A DNA stretch of 51,424 nucleotides from Salisapilia sapeloensis (Eukaryota; Oomycota; Peronosporomycetes; Peronosporales; Salisapiliaceae): NCBI GenBank assembly GCA_023334545.1, contig JAADVB010000128.1, positions 1 through 51,424 of the forward strand. The letters are read 5' to 3'. Made by a program: the position numbers and the translations under genes. This document shows, in pieces, positions 21,918 to 31,350 of the stretch (position 1 is the first letter of the stretch; each line of letters begins with the position of its first letter). Under the pieces are notes generated by a model. The model searched no databases. It saw nothing but the letters and a program-made list of their open reading frames with translations, and was not told the origin of the DNA.

Positions 21918-24176
21918 CGTTATAGTTCGAGCGGTTTGTTGTTGGTACCAAAATTGGGGTATGTTTAGTAGAGGTTATTTTGCGTCTTAAGGAGCAAGGA
22001 GGCTGTGGACAGAGGTGGTGCAGGCATGGCAAGTTGCTATGAGCGCTGTTGAAGTAGCTTCCAGCCTATCTTCAGATCAAGTGATCCTTTCCCTTTACGA
22101 AGCAATACTTTTGTTTTCCTTTTATACTGAATAGAGTGCTTTTGCATGTGCAGAGTCGACGAAATGTCTGTCGTGATTTGATACATGAGATTTGTCGGAG
22201 CTGCTCAGCAATTAAGCGGTGTGTCGAAATATTAGCACGGCAACCTCAGCTTGAGTCACATGCTATAATTTTAATGCTTTGATTCATTCTGTAGTCTGGT
22301 GAGCAAATACATAGTCAATAATTATCCATGTCTGCCATATGTGTACCCCATGGCGGAAGTGCTGGAGTCTTTACTTTCGGTTATAACAGAATCGTACTTG
22401 AAAGCTTTACATCAATACAGATATTGGCATATACTCGAGAAAGCATTAAAACGGTTTCTCGCGTCTGACTAAGAGATATTTATTCAGCTTCAACTGTGTA
22501 GCAGTCTGTTTTAAAGAAAACTAAGAGTGACTTTGAGGTTTTGCAGTATAGTTTCAAGACCTGCCACTTGCTACAACTTGTGTATTGCTTTTCGACAGCA
22601 TGTTGCGTCTATCTAAACATCGGCAGTTATCACATCTTGGCAAGCAGAGAAAAGTGTAGCTAAGAAACAATTATTTTGCTGAAAAAAGCATTCAAGAGGC
22701 AAAATTGCGAAGCTTTATTATGATTGTGACTAATGTAAAAGTAACTTCCGTTGCGGGAGAAAGCTAGGTGCTGGCTTTGTAGCAACTGACTCATTTCATC
22801 ATTTACTAAGCTTCTGTGTACATGCAAGCTCCTACGGTAATCCAGATTGTACCCATCCACACATATATTAATTCAAGGGAATCCTCTTCAGTGAAAGATA
22901 TTCGGTAGAGGTCAGCAAACAGTCTTACGATACAGACTGCTTTTGTATGAAGGGGCACATGCGCGCCGTATCCCATTCCATACCGAGATGTATTCCACAG
23001 CAACGGCGATGCAACGGTCAGCATTTAAAACACTAGGTGTAATACATGGGAACAATCGTACTGTGACGGCAAGCAAATTCGCCTAGTCATAAGAAATGTT
23101 GTCGGACGTAAATTTTTATTGTTCCAACCTGTCCTCCGGATTGTGTGCTATTTAGAAAGCGGTAAAATAGATTAAAGGGAAAGCAAACTTGAAAGAAATT
23201 GATGTCGTAAAGCCATGATCATGATGCTATTTTACGCAGTGAGAGCAAATATGGAAGGCATCCATGTCGTAGACGCTTCATAACTTTCTAAAAGCAAAGC
23301 TGTTGAAGCTTTGACAGTCGTGCTAATGTAATGGCCATGCAGCTTGTTCAGAAAGAATGTGGTTGACAATGCCACTCGAAAATTATTAGAGGGTTAGACA
23401 TTATTTCACCCAGATCTAATGCGGTCAACTATTCGAATGAAGTTACCGTATATGTCTCCAGCTCTTGTGATGCTTGCAGAGTTGCTAATATGACCTTTGA
23501 GTTGTATCAGATAATCTCGTGAAAGATCCTTTAGACCACATAGTCGCAATACGCTATGCCAAAATCTGATCGAAGGAAGGCCAAGTTTTGCAGAAAGCGA
23601 GTTCTTATTCGACAGAAAAGTATGCTCGAGGGCATGATATTTATGGTTTCTATTTTGTTCAATGGGCTAATGTCTGAATTGGTGGGGGACGTGTGCATGT
23701 ACGGAGATAGGTCGATTGGTTGCAGTTCAAGCCGGAAGCTCTTTGGTGACGATTCGGAGTGAAAATTACCGTGGATGCCAATTAACATGGGACCGGATGG
23801 ACGGTAGTCGGTTTCCTGCCGTTTGGGTTGTATATCATTTAAACCTTCCCGCCAATTTCTGATACAAATGCAAAGTGCAGTCGGCCAACTGTTCCAATGG
23901 AGGATAGTGTCGATAAGAACCGAAGCTGTAGCAACCAAATTGTAGTCGTTTCTGAAGAGCTATTCGCGCAGGATAGAATTGATGGATTCTGGGTTGCTAC
24001 CAATGCTTATTTGCACCTTTAAGTCTGAACGCAACCGACGTCATCTCCTTCGCTTCCCCGTCCGGCGCCCCTCGGCAGGGATAGGCAAGACGAAACCGAT
24101 TGAAACGGTACTTGAAGAAAGACTTTTCCGTCCAAACAAATAAAAAGTATTTTCCTCAACTCTTCGTCGAGTGAGA
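21918..24176. other. Gene-poor AT-rich spacer (2.3 kb)
   Basis: The longest stretch without a supportable gene. Both strands carry only short frames (the largest about 135 codons, minus strand 23531-23938) without domains, signal peptides or splice-linked continuation. No tandem repeat, terminal repeat, tRNA or transposase motif was seen. The left end holds the promoter of the RCC1 gene and the right end that of the 5-phosphatase gene. It may be decayed repetitive DNA, but nothing in it shows this directly. Confidence 0.5.
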
Positions 24177-26672
24177 ATGGACCAACGACCGGAACGGTCT
24201 CGAACGTTTAGTGGAGACACGATGACAGCAATCCCAGAAGACAATAGCTCGACAACACCGGTCGAGCCACCCATGCCACCCGTCATAGCCCATCGACTCC
24301 GGCGCTCGCCGTCGGAACCGATGGAGCCGCTGCATCTGGTCCGTAACGAAAGCCCACGCCTCTCGAGCGCCCAATGGCAGGAGCAGGCCGAGCGTCTAAG
24401 TCTGCGCGTGCAAGAGCTCGAGATGGAGAATTTGGTGCTGAAGAACACCCAAGGTGGTAATGGTCTGGTGTCATCAAACACGTCGTCGCAATCCATGACC
24501 CATGCGAGCCGACCGATCGCAAGGTCCGCGAGCTGTCTCCATGGACTCGGTGGATACACTGGTCGCACAGTACGTGAAGCTGCCGCCGCCTCCCAGCGCT
24601 CTCGAATGAAGCGGTCTGCATCAGCTGCCAAGCGCTTGACGGAACGACCACGGCCTGGACAATCCAGTCGCAGTATGAATGCCAGTCTTAGCTGCAATAA
24701 TCTCTCGGAACTGGATATTGCGCCCTTGAGTTCCGGTCGCGAGTCTGCGAGTCAGTCACAGTCGACGCCAAAGCCCATGCGGAAGCAGTCGCCAATGTCC
24801 TTTAGTTCTACATTTCGCTCAGCATTGGAGACGTCCGACGCACGGCCGAACACTGTTAGTGAAGATGACACCACTTCTCCTAAAGTAACATCTCCTCGGT
24901 CCTACTTTGAAGCCGGCATAAGCACCAGTCAGAGGCGATTCACGACCGAGTCGAGACCTCGTAAACCGCCAGGGCATAAGCGACCGAAGGAATCGGACAT
25001 TCGCATTTGGGTCGGAACATGGAACATGGGTGCTGCCGACCCGTTTACTGACGGCGATGGACTGCTGGATGAACGACGGTCAGCGAGTATGATTCGGAAC
25101 CTCGTACCCAGAGGATACCATATCTACGTCCTTGGTGTACAGGAAGGAGTATCTGAAAGCGTCTACCACTCCGTCGTAGCCTACTTGAACCGGAACAGCG
25201 AAGGCTTGAGGTACTTTCGCATGGAGCTTAAGAACAATGCTTCTATGACAGTGAACAAAAACCACCCGATGGACGCGACTATCGACGCCGTGCATGGTCG
25301 TGGAGACGGTGCGTTTATGGGCACCAAGTTCACTGGGATGGCCGTCTTCTGCAGTGCTACTGTGCGTCCGTATGTCCGTCTCATTCGAGCAGGTGTCCAC
25401 AAGTTCCACTTGGCAAGTGGATCGAAAGGAGGTGTCGCAGTGGCGCTACTTGTCCGCAGCACGACAATGGCATTTGTGAATTGCCACTTGGACGCACGAA
25501 GCGATGGCAATCGTCGAGAACAGATCTGGAATCTAAACGCGAACTTGGGCAAAGTGATGGGCCAGTCGAACTTTGATCTGACGGAGCAGTTCCACCACGT
25601 CGTCTGGATGGGCGATCTAAACTACCGGATCGTCCATGTCGACGCACCGTATGTGCTGCAGATGCTGGAGGAGAAGCGGACGCTAGAGCTGCACGAAAAG
25701 TTCGACGGACTGCTGAACGACCGGAGAGTAGGAGGTGTGTTTGAAGGCTTTACAGAGCCCTCCATGTTCCCTGACTTTTACCCGACGTACAAGAAGATTC
25801 CCGATCGAGGGTACGTGAACGATGAGGAGGACGGATGGGCGACTGACGTCTACCGAGTGCTGTACAAGGAGCCTTTCTATAAGGGAGGCAAGGTGAAGAA
25901 GCGAGTGCCAGGCTGGTGCGACCGTATCCTCGTACACTCTCTACTGGTGAGTGAGTCGACGTTGACGCCAGAACAAGTGCTGGTGGATGCCAGGAGACAG
26001 TTGTGGAGAGACAACTACCGGTCCGTCAATAATGGTGAAGGGATGGACGTCAGCGACCACAGCCCCGTTTATGCCACCTTCACGCTGGCGTTCCGACGGA
26101 AGCACGACTCTAGCGGCACTGCCGAGCAGCTCTCGGCCACTGCACCGATTAAGCGACGCTCCTTTTCCAGTCGGACGCCTAACGAGAGTCTTCCGGATCG
26201 ACAGCCATTCTCTTCCAGCAGCTACTTTGACCATCCGAGAGTGGTACGGCAGATACATGCTCTGCGAACGATTTCGACGGTCCTCCGGGTATTCAACTTG
26301 CGACTGGCATACGGAGCACAGACAGTTGTCCCGAAGAAGACGAGACTTGTTACGCCGTTGATCGGAGAGGATGGAAAGCAAAGTGATGTGATGGCCGAGC
26401 GCTTGAGAGGAGGTAGCGGACAGCTCCACATGGCTGTGAACGCCGTCATGAGTCACTCCAAGTCGCTGGCAAAGTTGCATATGCTCGTGTGGGTCAAGCA
26501 CGACTCGATCAGCGGCCATTGCGTGCTGTCTTTGAAACGGATTTCGAAGCAGACGGACGGAGGGGAGGTCAAGTTTAGAGTTCCTCTATATCAAAATTCA
26601 CTACGGCTGATGCAGGACCAGAGTCCAGTGGTCGTTCTGTTCTCGGTGCGAACGAAGACGTTCGCCAAGTGA
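24177..26672 (+). CDS. Inositol polyphosphate 5-phosphatase
   Basis: A single-exon 831-aa protein starting at the ATG at 24177. Residues 1-270 are Ser/Pro/Arg-rich and disordered, with a short coiled coil at about 65-90. The 5-phosphatase catalytic domain spans about 275-640: IWVGTWNMG, LGVQEG, FTGMAVFC, SKGGVAVALL, NCHLDA, WMGDLNYR (477-484), PGWCDRIL (578-585) and SDHSPVYATF (626-635). All catalytic motifs, including the metal-binding Glu in QEG and the SDHxPV histidine, are present. These enzymes remove the 5-phosphate from PI(4,5)P2, PI(3,4,5)P3 or soluble inositol phosphates. The C-terminal ~155 residues (about 675-830) look beta-rich, possibly a C2-like or SKICH-like membrane domain; this is weak. 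The domain order, with a long disordered head, is closest to SHIP/Inp51-type cytosolic enzymes. No transmembrane segment is seen. Confidence 0.93.
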   Translation: MDQRPERSRTFSGDTMTAIPEDNSSTTPVEPPMPPVIAHRLRRSPSEPMEPLHLVRNESPRLSSAQWQEQAERLSLRVQELEMENLVLKNTQGGNGLVSSNTSSQSMTHASRPIARSASCLHGLGGYTGRTVREAAAASQRSRMKRSASAAKRLTERPRPGQSSRSMNASLSCNNLSELDIAPLSSGRESASQSQSTPKPMRKQSPMSFSSTFRSALETSDARPNTVSEDDTTSPKVTSPRSYFEAGISTSQRRFTTESRPRKPPGHKRPKESDIRIWVGTWNMGAADPFTDGDGLLDERRSASMIRNLVPRGYHIYVLGVQEGVSESVYHSVVAYLNRNSEGLRYFRMELKNNASMTVNKNHPMDATIDAVHGRGDGAFMGTKFTGMAVFCSATVRPYVRLIRAGVHKFHLASGSKGGVAVALLVRSTTMAFVNCHLDARSDGNRREQIWNLNANLGKVMGQSNFDLTEQFHHVVWMGDLNYRIVHVDAPYVLQMLEEKRTLELHEKFDGLLNDRRVGGVFEGFTEPSMFPDFYPTYKKIPDRGYVNDEEDGWATDVYRVLYKEPFYKGGKVKKRVPGWCDRILVHSLLVSESTLTPEQVLVDARRQLWRDNYRSVNNGEGMDVSDHSPVYATFTLAFRRKHDSSGTAEQLSATAPIKRRSFSSRTPNESLPDRQPFSSSSYFDHPRVVRQIHALRTISTVLRVFNLRLAYGAQTVVPKKTRLVTPLIGEDGKQSDVMAERLRGGSGQLHMAVNAVMSHSKSLAKLHMLVWVKHDSISGHCVLSLKRISKQTDGGEVKFRVPLYQNSLRLMQDQSPVVVLFSVRTKTFAK

Positions 26673-26730
26673 TTCGGGAAACTCCTGCTAGTAGTATATG
26701 CCTTCATCTTATTCAAATAAGATACTTTTT

Positions 26731-26750
26731 TCATTATTCGTTTTGTCTTG
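26731..26750 (+). promoter_or_regulatory. Possible oomycete initiator (Inr + FPR-like) of CFAP300
   Basis: The string tcattattcgttttgtcttg lies about 32-51 bp before the CFAP300 ATG. It resembles the oomycete core promoter, an initiator near TCATTYBNCWTTT followed by a T-rich flanking element. The match is imperfect, but the distance to the ATG is usual for these short leaders. Confidence 0.35.
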
Positions 26751-26781
26751 AGAAGTCACATTCGGCGCCTTGTGGGAGACC

Positions 26782-27659
26782 ATGGTCGTCGAGATGGAGT
26801 CCAAGTTTGAAAGACTCGAGGGAGGGTTTGCGCTATCGAAAGATTCATTTGTCAAGGAGAAACTGATGCAGTGGTACGTGGTAGTTGCTACGACTCGAAG
26901 CGTGTAGCTCATGCGTGTGTAGGAATCTAGCGGATGCCTTAAAGGTGGAGAGGTTTCGAGTGAAGAGGAAGATTACGAGTGAGAATGAAGAGGAGATTGT
27001 AAAAGACTTTTTCAGGGATGAAAACGCAAAGGATGTGCTCAAGGTGCGTTTGTAGATAAGTTTTCAAGTCATAAGTGTATCCGAGTAATAGTGTGTGTGT
27101 GTGTGCTTTGTAGCTTGGAGGATCGAATGGAAACGAGGTGCAACGATTAAAGGATGTCGTCTGCTGTAAGCTGCAGACCCAAGTGACAAGCATGAGTTTC
27201 TTTGACAAGCTTGCTGATGCTGGAATCGTGAGCCACAGTACAGGAGTACTTCAAAGATGTTTAGACGAAACTTATGATGGAAGCACAGTGAGCGATCTTT
27301 TGAAGGAATATTTTGTCAATCCTGAATCCGAGACACAGGAGCTATTTGATGAGGATGAGCAGAAAGAGTTCATTTTCCACCTACTTCGGGCATTGGTAGT
27401 CGGTGGTCCGTTGTGTCAAAGCGATGAAAGCTTCGAGCCGTACAATGAAGTTACTCGGTTACTGTATAAAGATCTCTTGACTGTACGCAAGAACGCGACA
27501 GACAAGCAGAAGATTGACATTACATCAAGTGTCTATAAAGTAGACGGATCGACTGTATTCCAAAGTCCAACTTCGCGTTTCCACACTTGCTTCGTGATTC
27601 TAGACGCTCGAAAGCGCTGGATCACGGTCTGGCATCACCAGTTTAAACCGTTCTGGTAG
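26782..27659 (+). CDS. CFAP300: CFAP300 homologue (cilia- and flagella-associated protein 300)
   Basis: Three exons (26782-26873, 26923-27043, 27114-27659; 759 nt) give 252 aa, close to the length of the animal protein. The family is recognisable through most of its length: 'L-x-QW' early, VKDFFRDENAKDVL, TSMSFFDKLADAGIV...GVLQRCLDE, ELFDEDEQKEFIFHLLRALVVGGPLCQ, EPYNEVTRLLYKDLLTVRKN and ITSSVYKV, ending in a 'CFVILDARKRWITVWHHQF' strand. CFAP300 is a cytoplasmic factor needed for assembly and transport of axonemal dynein arms. Its presence implies a motile flagellate stage, that is zoospores; oomycetes that lost flagella are expected to lose it. Intron 2 contains a GT microsatellite next to its acceptor. 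It is transcribed in tandem with the phosphatase upstream (110 bp gap) and ZNHIT2 downstream. Confidence 0.92.
27091..27105 (+). repeat. (GT)7 microsatellite inside CFAP300 intron 2
   Basis: Seven GT units sit eight bases before the acceptor AG (27112-27113), in the place where a pyrimidine tract would be expected. Length variation here could be polymorphic and could affect splicing. Confidence 0.85.
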
Positions 27660-27813
27660 ATAGATGCGCTTGATAAGCTCCATAAGCAGTCGAGCTAATA
27701 AAAAGAATATACTTCCTTCAAATTCTTATCTTTTACTACGAAGCGCGTGATTGGCTTTAATTCCTTGGACACTAAGGAAGACATGAAAGTGTCAAATTGG
27801 TATTGGAGTCATC

Positions 27814-29097
27814 ATGGAGCGTGTTCCGCTTCGTCTAGGCCGCATTCGGACAAATGTAGAGACCTCGGCACCCTCAAAACCTTCTGTCCGTATATATGAT
27901 TTGGATGGAGATAGTGAAACGAGCACAGGTGAGCTTTTAGAACCAGTTTCCAAGGTTCGAGTGTGTCGCATTTGCACCGTGAACAGCTCCCGGTACACTT
28001 GTCCTCGCTGCAATGCACCTTACTGCAGCGTTGACTGCTACAAAGAGCATGGAATGTCTTGTACAGAAGCATTTTATGAATCTCACGTTCGGAGCGAGAT
28101 GACTTTGCAGCAAAAGGACACACAGGACAGTTCTAAGGACATGACCGAAGTCCTTAATCGCGTCAAAGAGTTCCAGCAACAGCAGCTCGATCAGTCCAAT
28201 GAAAGTACTCTAGATGACACAGTGTTAGAAGAACGACTGCAGCAACTGGCGTTGATGGATGAGCATGAACTATCGTTGGATGTGCTCACACCGGAAGAGC
28301 GAAAACAGTTTTTGGCGGAAGTAGCAGATGGGAGACTAAGCACCCTTGTCACTCTGTGGCAGCCGTGGTGGCTCATGAGTCCAAACGAGTACGAGAAAGA
28401 GACTCGTGTGCAGCGAGACGGTCTCATATGCGAAACGATTGGCAATCAAGTATATGAAGAGGAAGAGGAGTCGGTGAAGATAGAGTCCAAGCCATTTCCA
28501 TCTGCTCTATTCTCTAAAAATGACCAGAAAGCGATGCCCAGCAGCTTGGATCAGATTGTAAAGACTGCTGTATCTCCTTGCGTTCGCTTCCATCTTGTCG
28601 ACATTATAGCGTCGTACACTCTACTCATGCGCCTGTTCAATGGTGACTGGACGCAGGACGTCGAGGACGCTGGAGCTCGACTACTGGAGCTGTCGTCAGT
28701 ACTCGGTGAAGATGCTCGGTTCGAGACGTTGGAAGAACTGGTCGGGTGTTTCTTGGAGAAGACATTTAAAGACGGAGGAACAACGTCCACTTCAGAGATG
28801 AAGATTGGAACTAAAAAGGCACTAGAGGACGCCACGTCAGTCCTTAGCAGCCGTCTTTTCGCATTGGACGCAACTGCAGATCTGCAGTCGCTCTTAAAGC
28901 AATACGAATCGCTCCTGTCGACTGCATCCGCAGCGAGTAAGCAAGAGAAACGCGAGATGAAGGCAGCCACGAAGCGTGTTCGCAACACTAGACGCAAAGT
29001 CGGTTTCTACCAGATGTGGACGTTCCATGCGTCCGAGGGGAATCTCCAGTCGCTCCAACTAGAGCTCTCCCAACTCGTTTCGCAGAGCACGACGTAA
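27814..29097 (+). CDS. ZNHIT2: HIT zinc-finger protein 2 (ZNHIT2) homologue
   Basis: A single-exon 427-aa protein. A complete HIT-type zinc finger lies at residues 51-83 with ligands C51/C54, C63/C66, C71/C75, H79 and C83. The rest is mostly helical: a Gln/Glu-rich segment (about 110-155), then the ZNHIT2-type core with 'LTPEERKQFLAEVADGRLSTLVTLWQPWW' and an acidic patch, then a long C-terminal helical region that includes 'FHLVDIIASYTLLMRLFNGDW'. The 'LW-x-PWW' motif after the finger is characteristic of ZNHIT2, which works with the R2TP chaperone in assembly of the U5 snRNP and other large complexes. The role is inferred from the family. The ATG at 27814 is the first in frame and gives the usual short lead before the finger. 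Confidence 0.88.
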   Translation: MERVPLRLGRIRTNVETSAPSKPSVRIYDLDGDSETSTGELLEPVSKVRVCRICTVNSSRYTCPRCNAPYCSVDCYKEHGMSCTEAFYESHVRSEMTLQQKDTQDSSKDMTEVLNRVKEFQQQQLDQSNESTLDDTVLEERLQQLALMDEHELSLDVLTPEERKQFLAEVADGRLSTLVTLWQPWWLMSPNEYEKETRVQRDGLICETIGNQVYEEEEESVKIESKPFPSALFSKNDQKAMPSSLDQIVKTAVSPCVRFHLVDIIASYTLLMRLFNGDWTQDVEDAGARLLELSSVLGEDARFETLEELVGCFLEKTFKDGGTTSTSEMKIGTKKALEDATSVLSSRLFALDATADLQSLLKQYESLLSTASAASKQEKREMKAATKRVRNTRRKVGFYQMWTFHASEGNLQSLQLELSQLVSQSTT

Positions 29098-29245
29098 GAC
29101 TGCTAGTTACATATGGTTGGAATTTTTTATTGTTTTTGATCTTTTGGTACTCCACTTGTCTCCCTGTCGTTCGAATGAAAAAAAATCTACGGAAAAAGTA
29201 TGAAAAACGAGGGACCTGCTTCCTCGGACTAGATGTGTCGCATGC

Positions 29246-31036
29246 TCATGTGCTCGCCGGTGGTCCGCTGCCTTTGAGTGCGTTCAAAGCAGTCATCCAC
29301 TTGTTAAACTCTCGACCGGACGGCGCGGTAAGTATCAGCTTCTTCCCGGCTTGACTGAACTCTGGCGTCGTGATGGCGAACGTCATGCTCTTGGCGTCCG
29401 TCACTTCCACGTTCATCTCGTTCAAAGTGATGGACGAACTCTTGGCACCTACTTGATGCACCAAGCTCTCCTTCTTATACCCCGTCAGCTTCCGGCCTCG
29501 CAGCACGAAGAAGCGCTTCTTAGCACCGAGGAACCTCCTGCTGCTGGCTACTTTTAACGTCCCTTGGGTGCACGTGAACGGGAGGATGGCGCGCACCCAG
29601 ATCGGCGGACCGATAAAGTTGTCCACCAATACGTACTCGTTCTTGGCCGTACTAATGTTGAGCTCCTGATGCTTACTGCGACTGCTCACAGTCACGATCC
29701 GACCACACATGATCTCGTCTTCTAGCAGATTCGTGTCCTTATTCACAAAGAGCAGTCGCTCGTGGTCCGTCAAGAGGAGATGGTATCGCTTCTTCTTCCG
29801 CTTGTACGACACGGGGCCTGCTAGAAGAATGCTCTCTCGTGTCTTTAGGAGACTGTCCCAGATGCGCATGGACGGAGAACGGACGATGGCGACGATGGCA
29901 TTCCGGTTCTTGCGCTTCACGGCACTGCAGGCGTCCGGCCGCATGGACAGCACCATGTCCTTGAGAATGTCCACTTCGTTCGGCGCTAAGACATTGTCCT
30001 GCGCGAGGCTTTCGCAGAACTCGAGCATTTCCTCTACGAGCATCGTCTCGCCTTCCAACGTGACGCTCGTGAGACTGCTACCGGAGCCCCGGCGACCGGA
30101 TTGAGAGCTGCCGTGAGGAGACTGTGCCACAGTGGACGCGAAGGAAAAGCGAGAGGTCATGGCGCTAGTGGATCGCCCGGACGGCGTGTTGACCGCCGAC
30201 TCTCGCCGACTGAAGACGACCACGAGAGGACGCTCGGCACGACTGAGGAGCGAGACGGCGCGATGGTACTCTGGTCCGTTGAGCACTTCTCCATCGACGG
30301 CGTGGATAATATCGTTCACACGGACGCCGTGGGCCTCTGCATAGCCGATAATGTTCGGGTGGGCCATCGGCAGCTCTTTCACAATGACATTAAAGTCGTC
30401 GGTGGTGATCGTCATGTTCAGACTGGAGCCTCGGAACTCGACGGCGTAGAGGCCGTTGCGAGACATGGGTCGGAAGAACTGGATCGACAGCGGACGCACC
30501 TGCGTCTGGAGCATCTGGACGACGGTGTCGTAGGACCTTCCGACGGTCCGCGCTCCCTGCACCTTGTAGATGACGTCTTCTGTGCATATCTGATTCGAGG
30601 CTTCAGCTGCACCAAGCCCACCGCTCGGGTGACGCTTGAGCTGATTGACGATGACGCTATTGTTGTGCTCTCGAATGGTCATGCCGAGCTGTCTGTCCTG
30701 GAAGACGACCTCGAAGACCTCGGACGTCTTGAGTGGCGCGTAGGCCTCCGTCTTCGGAGAAAGCGTGAGGCATAACGAGTTGGTGACGTTGTTGAGCGCG
30801 TCCTTGGTGATGGGAACGAGCTGGGAGATGGACGGATCGATGAGGTCAACCCATGCTTCGTCGGTGACTCCAAACTGCTGCCGAAGCTGCGCCTCGATGA
30901 GAGACTCAAAGACCTGATCCGGGACCTTTGCGTCCCACTCAATCGTCCTCGTAGATCCGTCGTCGAGGTCGATGACGCGTAAGCTCGACGTCCCTAGCTG
31001 CTCCATGGACTCCATCGTGCCAGCCAAGCGGCTCAT
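29246..31036 (-). CDS. PDZ and PH domain protein
   Basis: A single-exon 596-aa protein. Residues about 1-100 have a ubiquitin-like or N-terminal alpha/beta look (IDLDDGSTRTIEWDAKVPDQVF). PDZ-like domains follow at about 108-195 (FEVVFQDRQLGMTI...) and 200-280 (YAVEFRGSSLNMTI...). A helical segment lies around 325-395. Two PH-like domains follow: about 398-490 (LAGPVSYKRKKKRYHLLLTDHERLLFV) and about 490-595 (TQGTLKVASSRRFLGAKKRFFVLRGRKLTGYKKE...FNKWMTAL), the second with the canonical strand 1 and C-terminal helix with Trp. The PH domains suggest recruitment to phosphoinositide membranes and the PDZ domains suggest binding of C-terminal peptides, so a membrane-linked scaffold is inferred. No orthologue is named with confidence. 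It diverges from the rotatin gene over 314 bp. Confidence 0.82.
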   Translation of the reverse strand: MSRLAGTMESMEQLGTSSLRVIDLDDGSTRTIEWDAKVPDQVFESLIEAQLRQQFGVTDEAWVDLIDPSISQLVPITKDALNNVTNSLCLTLSPKTEAYAPLKTSEVFEVVFQDRQLGMTIREHNNSVIVNQLKRHPSGGLGAAEASNQICTEDVIYKVQGARTVGRSYDTVVQMLQTQVRPLSIQFFRPMSRNGLYAVEFRGSSLNMTITTDDFNVIVKELPMAHPNIIGYAEAHGVRVNDIIHAVDGEVLNGPEYHRAVSLLSRAERPLVVVFSRRESAVNTPSGRSTSAMTSRFSFASTVAQSPHGSSQSGRRGSGSSLTSVTLEGETMLVEEMLEFCESLAQDNVLAPNEVDILKDMVLSMRPDACSAVKRKNRNAIVAIVRSPSMRIWDSLLKTRESILLAGPVSYKRKKKRYHLLLTDHERLLFVNKDTNLLEDEIMCGRIVTVSSRSKHQELNISTAKNEYVLVDNFIGPPIWVRAILPFTCTQGTLKVASSRRFLGAKKRFFVLRGRKLTGYKKESLVHQVGAKSSSITLNEMNVEVTDAKSMTFAITTPEFSQAGKKLILTAPSGREFNKWMTALNALKGSGPPAST

Positions 31037-31350
31037 CCTGATCTTTTATTCGCGTTTGTTCGACTCGTTTGTTATTCGACTCGCGATGGTATGAAAAAGC
31101 CAGATTTTTTATCGTAATCGTGTACGACGTATGCGAGGCAATGAGGTGGTCGATACGACCAGGCACGGCGTAGATCGAGACGTGTACGAAAGGATAAGAA
31201 ATGCCTTTGCGACGGCAGCTGCACCGAGGATCACACCAAGTCTTGGATGTCGTGCGGTCTGAATCGAGGGAGCTGCACAGAGAGAACAGGGGGTACACAT
31301 AGTCCGAATGGATATTTCCAACGCAACCAACAATCCGAACGACCGTCGAC
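31037..31350. promoter_or_regulatory. Divergent promoter region of PDZ-PH and rotatin genes
   Basis: 314 bp lie between two opposite ATGs. Short frames cross it in several phases, but none has a domain or a good start. It must contain both promoters and 5' leaders. No defined core element was recognised. Confidence 0.4.

Noticed and set aside
23531-23938. 135-aa minus-strand frame in the large spacer, considered as a secreted effector
   Set aside because: Its start is only weakly hydrophobic and no RXLR, LxLFLAK or other effector motif follows in a proper position.
24171-24176. Start of the 5-phosphatase at 24171
   Set aside because: The codon there is GTG; the first ATG in frame is at 24177.
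25941-26519. 192-aa minus-strand open frame
   Set aside because: Antisense of the 5-phosphatase C-terminus; no domain.
30101-30775. 224-aa plus-strand open frame
   Set aside because: Antisense of the PDZ-PH gene, composition typical of a reverse-strand shadow.
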